Of a stretch of DNA of 64,000 nt, positions 9,002 to 18,237 are shown one piece after another. The DNA lies in the NCBI GenBank assembly GCA_001604565.1, contig LVBV01000018.1, positions 102,458 to 166,457 of the forward strand. Reading direction: 5' to 3'. Position numbers and translations under genes: made by a program. This DNA comes from Puniceicoccales bacterium Verruco_01. GTDB taxonomy: Bacteria > Verrucomicrobiota > Verrucomicrobiia > Opitutales > Oceanipulchritudinaceae. The notes below the pieces were generated by a model. It ran no database searches. It worked only from the letters and a program-made list of their open reading frames with translations, and was not told where the DNA came from. Each line of letters opens with the position of its first letter. Position 1 is the first letter of the stretch.

Positions 9002-10420
9002 ATGAAAGCTCTCTCCTTTACCGGTCTTGCACTGGCTCTTTTCCTGCCTGCGGCACTCCTTAACGCCAACACCAAACCGGGGTATTTCCTCATGGGCACG
9101 GGCATCTGCACCCACGGGCAACTGGGCGTTCCCGGCACGGACAACGCCTATTTCCCGGTCGAGGTGGCGGAACACGTGACGGCCGTCGCCGCAGGCAACG
9201 CACACGCCGCCTTTCTGACAGAGAATGGCGACCTCTTCGTGATGGGCAGCAACACCTACGGTCAGCTCGGCGACGGCACGAGGATCGAGAGGACCACTCC
9301 GGAGCAGATGGCCGCCGGCGTGGCGACGGTCGCCACGGGCACTTTTCACACCCTCTATATCACCAACGCGGGCGATCTCTATTCCGTGGGACTCAACGAA
9401 AAGGGCCAGCTCGGCGTGGACCTCGGCAAGACGCCAGCGGACGATGTCATCGTCACGACGGACATGCCGCATTTCGTCGCAGCGGACGTGGCTGCGGTTT
9501 CCGGCGGGAACTCGCACACCCTGTATCTGACGACGACGGGCGACCTCTACTCGATGGGTAGCAATTCCTGCGGCCAGCTCGGCTACGGGACGCACGACTA
9601 CAACACGCATTACGCCCCCCAGAAAGTGTGCTCCGGCGTGAAAGCGATTTCCGCGGGCAGCATGCACAGCCTCTACGTGACGACGAGCGGTGACCTCTAT
9701 GCCATGGGCAGCAACACCTACGGTCAGCTCGGCGACGGCACGACGACCGATCGCGCAACCCCGGTCCTAGTCGCTTCGGACGTGGCCGAAATCGCCGCCG
9801 GTTACAATCACAGCCTCTTCATCAAGACGAACGGCGACCTCTACGCCATGGGCAGCAACCTCTCCGGCCAGCTCGGCGACGGCACGAAGGCCAACCGCTC
9901 CACGCCGGTCCGGATCGCCACCAACATCGCCGCCATTTCCGCCGACTACGACCAGAGCATGTATGTGACGACAAGCGGCGACCTCTACACCGCGGGCTTC
10001 AATTTCTACGGCCAGCTCGGCATCGGAAAGACTGCGGAATATAATGTGACGACTCCCGTGCTTGTCGCGGGAGGCGTGAACGCCGTCGCTGCAGGCAACG
10101 GCTTCAGCCTGTATCTGACAGGCGACTGCACGTCGGCCTACTGGCCGAGCGGGGAGCTCGGCGCCAAGTGGGACGCCACGATGGGCTGGATCGACGACAC
10201 CAATTTTCCCTGGGTCTGGAGCTACACCGGAAGCAACTGGTACTACCTCTACGACGCATTGAAGGCCGAGCCCGCGCGCAACGGCTACTGGATCGCCTAC
10301 TACACCCCCGACTTTTCCGACTACGGCTGGGGTTACGTGTGGCCGGGATACGGCTGGTACTGCTTTGCGAGCGACATGAGCTGGACCTGGCTCGGCGTAG
10401 GGGAAAAGCAGCCTGAATAA
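9002..10420 (+). CDS. Secreted RCC1-repeat beta-propeller protein (7 repeats) with aromatic-rich C-terminal module
   Basis: A 472-aa protein with a Sec signal peptide (MKALSFTGLALALFLPAALLNA). I count seven RCC1-type repeats of about 50 residues, each with a core like MGSNTYGQLGDG and an upstream strand like HSLYVTTSGDLYAMG. Seven repeats match one seven-bladed propeller. After the propeller (from about residue 375) comes an 85-90 aa tail very rich in Trp and Tyr (GWIDDTNFPWVWSYTGSNWYYLYD, YGWGYVWPGYGWYCF, each quoted in part). The next gene has the same tail. Probably exported; a surface or binding role is inferred. No enzymatic motif seen. Confidence 0.88.
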   Translation: MKALSFTGLALALFLPAALLNANTKPGYFLMGTGICTHGQLGVPGTDNAYFPVEVAEHVTAVAAGNAHAAFLTENGDLFVMGSNTYGQLGDGTRIERTTPEQMAAGVATVATGTFHTLYITNAGDLYSVGLNEKGQLGVDLGKTPADDVIVTTDMPHFVAADVAAVSGGNSHTLYLTTTGDLYSMGSNSCGQLGYGTHDYNTHYAPQKVCSGVKAISAGSMHSLYVTTSGDLYAMGSNTYGQLGDGTTTDRATPVLVASDVAEIAAGYNHSLFIKTNGDLYAMGSNLSGQLGDGTKANRSTPVRIATNIAAISADYDQSMYVTTSGDLYTAGFNFYGQLGIGKTAEYNVTTPVLVAGGVNAVAAGNGFSLYLTGDCTSAYWPSGELGAKWDATMGWIDDTNFPWVWSYTGSNWYYLYDALKAEPARNGYWIAYYTPDFSDYGWGYVWPGYGWYCFASDMSWTWLGVGEKQPE

Positions 10421-10463
10421 GCGCGTCCGAAACGCAGCCGCACGGAAAAAGAACCCCTTCGAG

Positions 10464-10491
10464 GGAACAGGAACGGCATGATTGCTGTTCC
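10464..10491 (+). terminator. Weak hairpin between the two RCC1 genes
   Basis: GGAACAG pairs with CTGTTCC across a 14-nt loop, 44 nt after the first RCC1 gene. There is no convincing T-run directly after it, so termination is doubtful. Confidence 0.25.
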
Positions 10492-10591
10492 AATCCTATT
10501 GCCATTTTTCCGCGCGCCCCCGTTTTCCCTTGCGCCCGGTGCCCCCTCATCGAATACCATTGTGCCCGTGTCTCTCAAAGCCCGTACGAAC

Positions 10592-13156
10592 ATGAAATCT
10601 AGTCCCGCCTCGTTTGCCCACCGCGTCCGCGGCTCCCTGCCCGTCCTGATCGCCGCAACGGCGATCATGCCGCTCTTCGCCTTTTCGGCCCGCGCCGCAA
10701 CGACGCGGCTGATGGGCACGGGTTCAACCTACGACGGCCAGCTCGGCATCGGCGTCATCGGCGACTTTTCGACACCGGAACACGTGGCCGACAATGTGAT
10801 GTCCGTCGCCGCGGGCAACGGCTTCACGTATTTCATCACCACCTCGAACGATCTATATACAATGGGATCGAACGTGGTAGGTCAGCTCGGCGACAGGACT
10901 TACCAAGACCGCGACTACGCGGAGAAACTCGCCTATTCCGTCGCCTCCGCCTCGGCGGGAACCTATCACGGTTTCTTCGTCACGACATGGGGCGATCTCT
11001 ACGGCATGGGCGACAATTATTATGGCGAGCTCGGGATTGACCTCGGCACGGACGATGGCGAACCGATTCAGAACATTCCCGATTTCCGGATCATCTCGCA
11101 CGACGTGGCACAGGCCGTGGCCGCGGACGGTTTCTCCCTGTTCATCACAACGAGCGGCGACCTCTACGGCATGGGCTACAACGGCGACGGCCAGCTCGGT
11201 GTCGATCTCGGCACGGACGGCGGCGGCTCGCCGGTCTTCTGCGCCTTTTCCCCTGTGAAAATCGCCTCGAACGTGGCGTCGGCGTCGGCGGCGGGCGGCC
11301 AGTCGATCTACCTGACCGAGGCCGGCGACGTGTATGTGACGGGCGACAATTCCTTCGGCCAGCTCGGAAACGGTTCCACCACGGCGACCAAGATTCCCGT
11401 CAAGGCGGCCTCCGGCGCGAAGGCTGTGGCGGCGGGTCACGGCAACCTGTATTACCTTGCCACTTCCGGCGATCTCTACGGCGCGGGCGACAATCAGTAC
11501 GGCCAGCTCGGCGTGACGCTCGCAGGCGGGGCCACGCGCAGCACCTCCTTTGTCCACATCGCCTCCGGCGTCACAAAGATGCAGGCCGGAGAGGGACATC
11601 TTCTCTACCTCACCACGGCAGGCGACCTTTACGCGACCGGACTCAACTCCAGCGGCCAGCTTGGCGACGGTTCGCAGGTGAACCGCCCCACGCCCGTACG
11701 GGTGGCTCAGAACGTAGCCGACATGGCGGCGGGCGCGTTCCATTCCCTTTACCTGAATGACGAGGGCGTCCTCTACGCCTTCGGCGAAAACGAGACCGGT
11801 GCTCTCGGCATCGAATCCGCCCTGTACAAGCGCCGCACGCCCGTGGACATCGCGGCCTTCACTGTCACCTTCCCGCATTGCGCCTACAAGACGAATCTGT
11901 ACCTCAGGGACAACACTCTCTACGGATTCGGCGACAACAACTACGGCCAGCTCGGCGACGGCACCACGAGCGATCGCGCGACGCCGGTCACCATCGCCGC
12001 GAATGTCACGGCGGCGGCGTCGGGCCTCTGGCACACCCTGTATGTGACCAGTTCCGGCGACCTCTACGCGGTGGGCGACAATTCGCGCGGCCAGCTCGGC
12101 GACGGCACCACCACCCAGCGCAAGAGCCCCGTCAAGGTGGCCTCCGGTGTTTCCAAGGTGGCCACGGGCGGACGCTCCAGCTACTATATCACGACTTCGG
12201 GTGACCTCTACGCGATGGGCGACAACCAGTACGGTCAGCTCGGTGCGGCGGTTTCGACCAATTCCGGTCTTTACACGGCAACCCCGGTCAAGGTGACGGG
12301 CTCCGTCTCGGCGGTTGCCGCCGGGCGCAACTTCGCGGCCTACCTCACCACCTCGGGCGACCTCTACACGATGGGCGACAACCAGTACGGTCAGCTCGGC
12401 GTGGATCTCGGCAAGGATACCGACAAAAACGCCATCGTGAAGACCACCACGCCCGTCAAGGCCGCGAGTTCCGTCTCGGCGATTTCGGCGGGCTGGTATC
12501 ACCTGCTCTACCTCACAAGCGCCGGCGATCTCTACTCCGTCGGCTCCAATCAGTTCGGTCAGCTCGGCGTGATCCTACAGGACAACTCGAAAGACGGCGA
12601 CACCGGCGAGGTCTATCCTTGGTACACCGTCACCCCGCAGAAGGTGGCCAGTTCCGTCACAAAGATTTCCGCGGGCACCACGCATAGTTGCTACCTGACA
12701 AGCGCGGGCGTGCTCTACGGCATGGGTCAGGGCCGCGACGGACGCCTCGGCGTTTCCGGCGAGGCGTCGCACACCACCCCCGTCCTCATCGCCGAAAGCG
12801 TGAGCGACGTTGGCGCGGGCTACAACACCACCCTCTTCCTTACCACTGCGACGGATGTCTCGGCCTTCTGGCCGCGTTCCAAGAAGGGCGCCAAGTACGA
12901 CATCACCTTCGGCTGGATCGACGACACCTACTTCCCCTGGTTCTGGAACTACCAGAACGGGAACTGGTTCTACCTCTACGGCGGGACGAGCGTCATCCCC
13001 GACCTCAACAATTACTGGGTGGCCTACTACCTGCCGAACTTCTCCAGCTACGGATGGGGCTACGTCTATCCGAACATCGGCTGGTGGTGCTTCGACAAGG
13101 ACATGAAGGGCCGCTTCCTCTGGCGCACCGACAAGATCGTCACAAGCAGCAACTAA
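10592..13156 (+). CDS. Secreted RCC1-repeat protein (14 repeats) with aromatic-rich C-terminal module
   Basis: Paralogue of the preceding gene, 854 aa from the ATG at 10592. I chose that start over 10478 because it gives a clean signal peptide (basic HRVRG, then SLPVLIAATAIMPLFAF and an ARA cleavage site). I count fourteen RCC1 cores, for example MGSNVVGQLGD, MGDNYYGELGI, FGENETGALGI and MGQGRDGRLGV. That is exactly twice the number in the neighbour and is consistent with two seven-bladed propellers in tandem. The last ~85 residues repeat the Trp/Tyr-rich tail (GWIDDTYFPWFWNYQNGNWF, YGWGYVYPNIGWWCF). Probably exported. The partner is unknown. Confidence 0.88.
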   Translation: MKSSPASFAHRVRGSLPVLIAATAIMPLFAFSARAATTRLMGTGSTYDGQLGIGVIGDFSTPEHVADNVMSVAAGNGFTYFITTSNDLYTMGSNVVGQLGDRTYQDRDYAEKLAYSVASASAGTYHGFFVTTWGDLYGMGDNYYGELGIDLGTDDGEPIQNIPDFRIISHDVAQAVAADGFSLFITTSGDLYGMGYNGDGQLGVDLGTDGGGSPVFCAFSPVKIASNVASASAAGGQSIYLTEAGDVYVTGDNSFGQLGNGSTTATKIPVKAASGAKAVAAGHGNLYYLATSGDLYGAGDNQYGQLGVTLAGGATRSTSFVHIASGVTKMQAGEGHLLYLTTAGDLYATGLNSSGQLGDGSQVNRPTPVRVAQNVADMAAGAFHSLYLNDEGVLYAFGENETGALGIESALYKRRTPVDIAAFTVTFPHCAYKTNLYLRDNTLYGFGDNNYGQLGDGTTSDRATPVTIAANVTAAASGLWHTLYVTSSGDLYAVGDNSRGQLGDGTTTQRKSPVKVASGVSKVATGGRSSYYITTSGDLYAMGDNQYGQLGAAVSTNSGLYTATPVKVTGSVSAVAAGRNFAAYLTTSGDLYTMGDNQYGQLGVDLGKDTDKNAIVKTTTPVKAASSVSAISAGWYHLLYLTSAGDLYSVGSNQFGQLGVILQDNSKDGDTGEVYPWYTVTPQKVASSVTKISAGTTHSCYLTSAGVLYGMGQGRDGRLGVSGEASHTTPVLIAESVSDVGAGYNTTLFLTTATDVSAFWPRSKKGAKYDITFGWIDDTYFPWFWNYQNGNWFYLYGGTSVIPDLNNYWVAYYLPNFSSYGWGYVYPNIGWWCFDKDMKGRFLWRTDKIVTSSN

Positions 13157-13173
13157 AGCTGCTCACTTTCATA

Positions 13174-13212
13174 CCGCCGCACGGAACCTCCCGCGCGGCG
13201 GTTATGTTTTCT
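13174..13212 (+). terminator. Possible terminator between convergent RCC1 and recD genes
   Basis: CCGCCGC and GCGGCGG form a 7-bp GC stem around a 14-nt loop, followed by TTATGTTTT. It lies in the 66-nt gap between the stops of the RCC1 gene (plus) and recD (minus) and may end the plus-strand transcript. Confidence 0.45.
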
Positions 13213-13222
13213 AAGGGACCGG

Positions 13223-14803
13223 TCACGCCAAGCGCGCGGCCAGCCCGCTCGAACGGCGGCACTGGCGCGGCAGCGCGGCGCGCAGGACCGCAGGAGTTGC
13301 CAGCACTTTCAGTTCCCGTCCCGCGCGGCTGATGCCCGTGTAGAAAAGCTCGCGCGAAAGCATCGGATGATCCTTCTCCGGCAAAAGGAGCGTGACGCCG
13401 CCGTATTCCGAACCCTGCGCGCGGTGCACGGTGATGGCATAGGCGCTCTCCACCGGCGGCAGTGCGGCAAGGGAGATCTCGCGCACGCCCTCAAACCCCG
13501 GGAAGTATGCACTGAGGGTCCCGCCCCGGCGCAGAACGACACCCGTGTCACCGTTGAAGAGGCCGCTTGCCGGATCGTTGCGGGAAACGATGACAGGCAG
13601 GCCGTGGAAAAACCGGGCCGTCCCCGCCCGCATCCTCTCCGCCGCGAAATTGAAGGCCGCCGCGTTCACCGCCTCCGCCCCGCAGGAGCCCTGACGCAAC
13701 ATGCAGACGAGTCTTTCCGACGAGGCGGCGGCTAGAGCCTCCTGTGGCGACGCGGCGTTGGCGATGCGTTCCACGAACGAGGAGAGATTGCGCCGCGTGA
13801 AGGCGGCAAGCTCCCGGGGCGAGGGCGGCGGCTCCATCGACACGGCACCGCCTTTGTCCAGAATCGCGAGCGCCGCCTCCGCATCGCCCCCCTGCACGGC
13901 GGAAATGAGCGCGGCCAGTTCCGGCGCGGCAGAGCGGTGATTTTTCTTGAGCTCCGTCAGGCAGGGGAAGAGCGGCGAAGACTCGTTGGCCGCCGCTGCC
14001 ACCATGTCCGCCAGAACGCTGCCTGTGTGAATCGCCGGGAGCTGCCCGGAGTCGCCAAGCAGGATCAGGCGCGTCGTGGCGGGGTCCGTCGCATCGGCAA
14101 AGCGCGCCATGAGCGGCAGGTCCATCATCGAGGATTCGTCGAGCACCACGATGTCGGCGGGGAGCGGGGTTTCCGCATCGCGGCGGGGCTTGGTGGGATC
14201 GCTCCCGATGCCGAGAAGGGAATGCACCGTGCCGTGCAGGAGTTTGACGTTCAAAATCCCATCCAGCGCGCGGGAGACCGATTCCTTCAGGCGCGCGGCG
14301 GCCCGGCCCGTCGGCGCGGCCAGAATGACGGAAAGCGTTCTCTCCGGCGCCTCCTCCGCGAGAAGCCGCAGGAGCCTCCCGGCAAGGAAGGTCTTGCCCG
14401 TCCCCGGTCCGCCGGTCACAAGGGCCAGACCGTGACCCAAAAGGGATGCGAGTATCCCCTCTGCCTTCGCGGGAAGCCTTGTCCGGACGGCGGCGAACTG
14501 CTTGAGGCGAGCGGCAAGGGAGGTTTCCAGCACATGGTAGCGCTGGAAGTAGGCATTGCCCCCGTCCAGAATCAGCGGGTAATTCTCCCCCGCCCTTCCC
14601 GCAACGGTACTTGCCAGAAGCCGCGTCTCCACCTCCGCCGCCTCGCCCAATTCCGCAAGAGGCAGGCACGAGCCGCCCTCCTCCAGAACCTCGAAGAGCC
14701 GCGCGGCGCAGCGATCGACAAGATCTCCCTCCGCCTTCGCGGCAACCCGGAGCAGCTCCCGGGCATGCCCGGCAAGCGGTTGCAGTTGGTGTTCCGCCTT
14801 CAT
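13223..14803 (-). CDS. recD: Exodeoxyribonuclease V subunit alpha (RecD helicase)
   Basis: 5'-3' DNA helicase subunit of RecBCD, 526 aa. Walker A GGPGTGKT is at about residues 131-138. Walker B is seen in IVVLDESSMMDL, motif III in LLGDSGQLPAIHTGSVLAD, and the SF1B C-terminal motif in AYAITVHRAQGSEYGGV. YTGISRAGRELKV is near the C-terminus. The start at 14803 overlaps the recB stop as ATGA, so translation is coupled. The longer GTG-started frame to 14980 lies inside recB and was discarded. Last gene of the recC-recB-recD operon. Confidence 0.96.
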   Translation of the reverse strand: MKAEHQLQPLAGHARELLRVAAKAEGDLVDRCAARLFEVLEEGGSCLPLAELGEAAEVETRLLASTVAGRAGENYPLILDGGNAYFQRYHVLETSLAARLKQFAAVRTRLPAKAEGILASLLGHGLALVTGGPGTGKTFLAGRLLRLLAEEAPERTLSVILAAPTGRAAARLKESVSRALDGILNVKLLHGTVHSLLGIGSDPTKPRRDAETPLPADIVVLDESSMMDLPLMARFADATDPATTRLILLGDSGQLPAIHTGSVLADMVAAAANESSPLFPCLTELKKNHRSAAPELAALISAVQGGDAEAALAILDKGGAVSMEPPPSPRELAAFTRRNLSSFVERIANAASPQEALAAASSERLVCMLRQGSCGAEAVNAAAFNFAAERMRAGTARFFHGLPVIVSRNDPASGLFNGDTGVVLRRGGTLSAYFPGFEGVREISLAALPPVESAYAITVHRAQGSEYGGVTLLLPEKDHPMLSRELFYTGISRAGRELKVLATPAVLRAALPRQCRRSSGLAARLA

Positions 14804-17800
14804 CGCGTCCCTCCTTCCGCCTGAAAAGCCTCCGCAAGGCCGTCCAGCAGACGCGCCGAGGGCCGGAAGGAGAAAACGCCGCTCCCGGGCCTCTCCTTCT
14901 CCACGCCGCGAAGGAACACGTAGTATATGGCGCCGAAGTCGCGAGAATAGTCCCACTGCGGCGCGCGGAAGGCCATGCACTTTTTGAAGGCCAGCGCGTA
15001 GAGGGCACCCTGAAGGTAATAGGAGTTCTCCACCATCGCGCGGTGCAACGCCTCCGGGGCGTAGTCCGCCGCCGAGGGACCCAGCCAGTTGCTCTTCCAG
15101 TCTAGGATATGGAAGCGCCCCTGCGAGCGGAAGAGAAGGTCCACATAGCCCTTGAGATACCCTTCCACCTCGCGCGGGGCCATCCGCCGCAGCCGTCCGG
15201 CAAAGTCGGCAAGCGGCCCCTCCTCCGCCGCGAAGGCGTCCGCCATTTTTCCGAAATCGACGCCCCTCGCCGGGAAGTAGAATTCCTCCTCGCGGCGCAG
15301 GTCGCCCGGCAGGCTACCGTAGAGGATCGGACCCTCCGGGGCGAGCGGCGTCTGCAAAACCGAGGAGAGGCAGTCGAGTGCCGCCGCCGGATCCGCACCG
15401 TCCAGCCCCGCCGCCGCCATGCAGGAACGGATGACGCCCTCCCATCCCGAGCTTTCCGCAAAATCCATTTTCTCCAGCGCGGAGTGGAAGAAGGTGCCGA
15501 CCTCCGGCCCGCGCGGGAAGGCCGCGATGCCGAAAAGCGGTTCCTCCGAAGCGACCGGGACCGAGCGGGGGGAATCCGCCTTGTCCGGCGCCTCGCCCTC
15601 GCCGCCCGCACAAAGACCGGTGAAGCTCGTGACGAAGGGTTTTTTTGCGATTTTCCCGGCAAAGGGATGAAAGGATAGTTCGGGAATTTCGCCGTCCTGC
15701 GCCAGATGGGGTTTTTCAACCGGGTCGTCCTCCCACAGGACGGAAATCGAGCCCGTAGCGGCGGCGCAGGCTTCCAGGGCCGCGCCCGTCCCATCCCAGT
15801 CCGTCGCGCCGAGGACAGCGCGGAGCAATCCGCCGAAGGAGCCCTCCTCCAGTGCGTCCTCCGCCAGATACACCGTGCAGCGGCTGCGCGAGCGGGTGAG
15901 AAGGACGTAGAGGAGCCGCGTTTCCTCGCGTAAGACCTCCGCCATCTCCGCCTCAACCACCTCCGGTGAAAACGAGCCCTGCGCCGCAAAATGGAGGACG
16001 GGGCGCGCCCCGCCGCGCCGGACGGCAAAGCGGCCCTTCAGCGCCAGAAGCCGTCCGCCGAAGAACGGGGCAAAGACAATGGGGAATTCGAGGCCCTTGC
16101 TCTTGTGACAGGTGATGACGCGCACGGCGCCCCCGTCGCTTTCAAGGCGCAGCTCGTCCCCCTCGCGCGGACGGCTCCGCTTGTCGGCGATGCGGAGGGC
16201 AAGCCAGCGGCAAAGGCCCTGCGCGCCCAGCTTTTCCTCCCGCTCGGCCCCGCTGAGCAGCTCCTCAAGATGCAGGAGGTTCGTGAGACTGCGCTCCCCG
16301 CCTTCCGTTGCCAGCAGGCGTGCGCGCAAGTCCGTCCGACGCTCCAACCTGCGGAAGGCCGCCGCGAAGCCCTCATCCGCAAGAACCTTGGAAAATTCGT
16401 GTAACGCCGCGCCCGAATCGTTCGCCCCATCCGAATCGAGGATTTCCCGTGCGGAGCAGCGGAAAATATCCCCCGCCAGAACCCGCCGCAGCCCCCCTGC
16501 ATCAGACGGGTTCTCCGCCGCCGTCAAGAGGTCCAGCAACGCCCTGGCCTCGTCGCTGTCGAACACGCTGGCGTCGGACTCCTCCACGGCGCGCACGCCC
16601 GCCGCGGCAAGGGAGCGCACCACCTCCTGCGCCTGCGCATGACGGCGGACGATGACGGCAATGTCGCCGCCCGCAACCGGACGGGAACCGATCGTCGCGC
16701 CGGAAGAGAGGCATTCGCAGACATCCGCCGCAAGGCGCGCCGTCATCCATGCGGAAGTGGGCAGCGTCCCGTCGCGGCGCAGGACAAAGCGCATCGGCTC
16801 CGGCGGCAGGCTCCCCGGGGAAAACACTTTCTCCGGTTTGGTCTTCCCGCCGCTTTCCACAGGGGTGAAGGCGATGCCAGCGCCGAAGGGCTTTTCCGTG
16901 GCGGAAAAGAGGGAATTCACGGCGCGAACAAGGGGTTCGTCGCTCCGCCAGTTGACGCCGAGGCCATACCGCCGGGGAGCCTCGCCCGCCGCGCGGAGGT
17001 ATGCGTCCACGTCCGCTCCCCGGAAGCGGTAGATCGCCTGCTTGGGGTCGCCGATCATGAAGAGCGAGTGCTCCGGATCGTCGAAGAGGGTGCGGAAAAT
17101 CTCCCACTGGAGAAGGTCCGTATCCTGAAACTCGTCCACGAGGCCCACACGATAGCGCGCCTTGAGGAGGCTCCGCAGCGTGCCAGGGCCCTCCCCTCGC
17201 AAGGCCTTTGCGGTCAGGAGGATCAGGTCGTCGAAATCGAGACAGCCGCTCTGGGAGCGCAGCTTGGCAAGCAGAGTCCCGCTCTCTGACAGGAAAGCGC
17301 CGAGAACCCCGGCGAGAAAGCGGTCAAGGAAGGTCATCACCTCGCCGCAGAGGGCGAAGAGCGAGGTTTGCGGAGCCCCCTCCTTCGAGCGCTTGTTGGT
17401 ATTTTCCGCGATGTTTTCCGGGGTGAGGTGGCGGAGTGCCGCAAAGGCGCAGGCCTCTGGAACGCCGCCGCCCGCAAGCGACTCCATGCCCCGGAGGATC
17501 GTGTCCGCTGCTTTGCGCAAATCGCTCTTGGCGCGCTTCTCGTCCCGCAGGAAGGCCGTGACTGCATCCGCACAAAGACCCCACTGACGCGCCACCTGCT
17601 CTAGCAGCGCCTCCAGAGCGGCGTCGCATGACGGCACGTCCGGCGCGGGCACGGCGGGGGAAAGCGGCATCTCAGCATCCGCGCCGCGCATCCACAGGGC
17701 CTCGGCAAGGATCTCCGCAAGGTTCTGCCCGCAAAGGCGCAGGGCAAGGCAGGTCTTCGGCGCGCGGACGGCCAACCGGCGCGCAAAGTCAGCGGCTGCG

Positions 17801-18237
17801 ACGCGGGAAAGCTCGCCGGGATTGTCCGCAAGGGTGGCACCGAAACCCGTGCCGCTCTCGAAGGCGTGCTCGGCGAGCACCCGGCTGCAAAAGCCGTGAA
17901 TCGTGGAAATGCGGGCGCAGTCGAAAGAGGCCGCCGCCGTGGCGAGGCGCCTGCGGACCGTCTCTTTCCCGAGAGCTTCCTCCGCCACCGCAAGGACCGG
18001 ATCGCCGCCGGCTAGGGCCGCGAGGATTCGGGAGCGGATTCGCGTGGAAAGCTCGCGCGTGGCGGCATTCGTGAAGGTGCAGACGAGGATTTCCGGCACG
18101 GGGACGCCTGTTTCCGCCACAAAGCGCAGGTATAGGCCCTCGATCGCATAGGTCTTGCCGGTGCCCGCGCTGGCTTCAAGGAGGGTGACGCCCGTGGCAA
18201 GCGGCGTCCGCGCGGTATCGAAGGCCGGGTAGCTCAT
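14800..18237 (-). CDS. recB: Exodeoxyribonuclease V subunit beta (RecB helicase-nuclease)
   Basis: 3'-5' UvrD-type helicase with a C-terminal nuclease, 1145 aa, the usual size. Walker A ASAGTGKTYAIEG is at about residues 22-34. The Walker B region VGLVDEFQDTDLLQWEIF, the motif IYRFRGADVDAYL and VRVITCHKSKGLEFPIV are clear. The nuclease domain near residues 1020-1050 shows GYVDLLFRSQGRFHILDWKSNW, with the catalytic D...DxK pattern. Overlaps recC upstream (4 nt) and recD downstream (4 nt). RecBCD repairs double-strand breaks and degrades linear foreign DNA. In other bacteria it also supplies fragments for CRISPR adaptation; any such link here is inference. Confidence 0.97.
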   Translation of the reverse strand: MSYPAFDTARTPLATGVTLLEASAGTGKTYAIEGLYLRFVAETGVPVPEILVCTFTNAATRELSTRIRSRILAALAGGDPVLAVAEEALGKETVRRRLATAAASFDCARISTIHGFCSRVLAEHAFESGTGFGATLADNPGELSRVAAADFARRLAVRAPKTCLALRLCGQNLAEILAEALWMRGADAEMPLSPAVPAPDVPSCDAALEALLEQVARQWGLCADAVTAFLRDEKRAKSDLRKAADTILRGMESLAGGGVPEACAFAALRHLTPENIAENTNKRSKEGAPQTSLFALCGEVMTFLDRFLAGVLGAFLSESGTLLAKLRSQSGCLDFDDLILLTAKALRGEGPGTLRSLLKARYRVGLVDEFQDTDLLQWEIFRTLFDDPEHSLFMIGDPKQAIYRFRGADVDAYLRAAGEAPRRYGLGVNWRSDEPLVRAVNSLFSATEKPFGAGIAFTPVESGGKTKPEKVFSPGSLPPEPMRFVLRRDGTLPTSAWMTARLAADVCECLSSGATIGSRPVAGGDIAVIVRRHAQAQEVVRSLAAAGVRAVEESDASVFDSDEARALLDLLTAAENPSDAGGLRRVLAGDIFRCSAREILDSDGANDSGAALHEFSKVLADEGFAAAFRRLERRTDLRARLLATEGGERSLTNLLHLEELLSGAEREEKLGAQGLCRWLALRIADKRSRPREGDELRLESDGGAVRVITCHKSKGLEFPIVFAPFFGGRLLALKGRFAVRRGGARPVLHFAAQGSFSPEVVEAEMAEVLREETRLLYVLLTRSRSRCTVYLAEDALEEGSFGGLLRAVLGATDWDGTGAALEACAAATGSISVLWEDDPVEKPHLAQDGEIPELSFHPFAGKIAKKPFVTSFTGLCAGGEGEAPDKADSPRSVPVASEEPLFGIAAFPRGPEVGTFFHSALEKMDFAESSGWEGVIRSCMAAAGLDGADPAAALDCLSSVLQTPLAPEGPILYGSLPGDLRREEEFYFPARGVDFGKMADAFAAEEGPLADFAGRLRRMAPREVEGYLKGYVDLLFRSQGRFHILDWKSNWLGPSAADYAPEALHRAMVENSYYLQGALYALAFKKCMAFRAPQWDYSRDFGAIYYVFLRGVEKERPGSGVFSFRPSARLLDGLAEAFQAEGGTR

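Noticed and set aside
10853-12502. 549-aa minus-strand ORF opposite the large RCC1 gene
   Set aside because: Shadow created by the repeated RCC1 codons; the repeat pattern mirrors the real gene.
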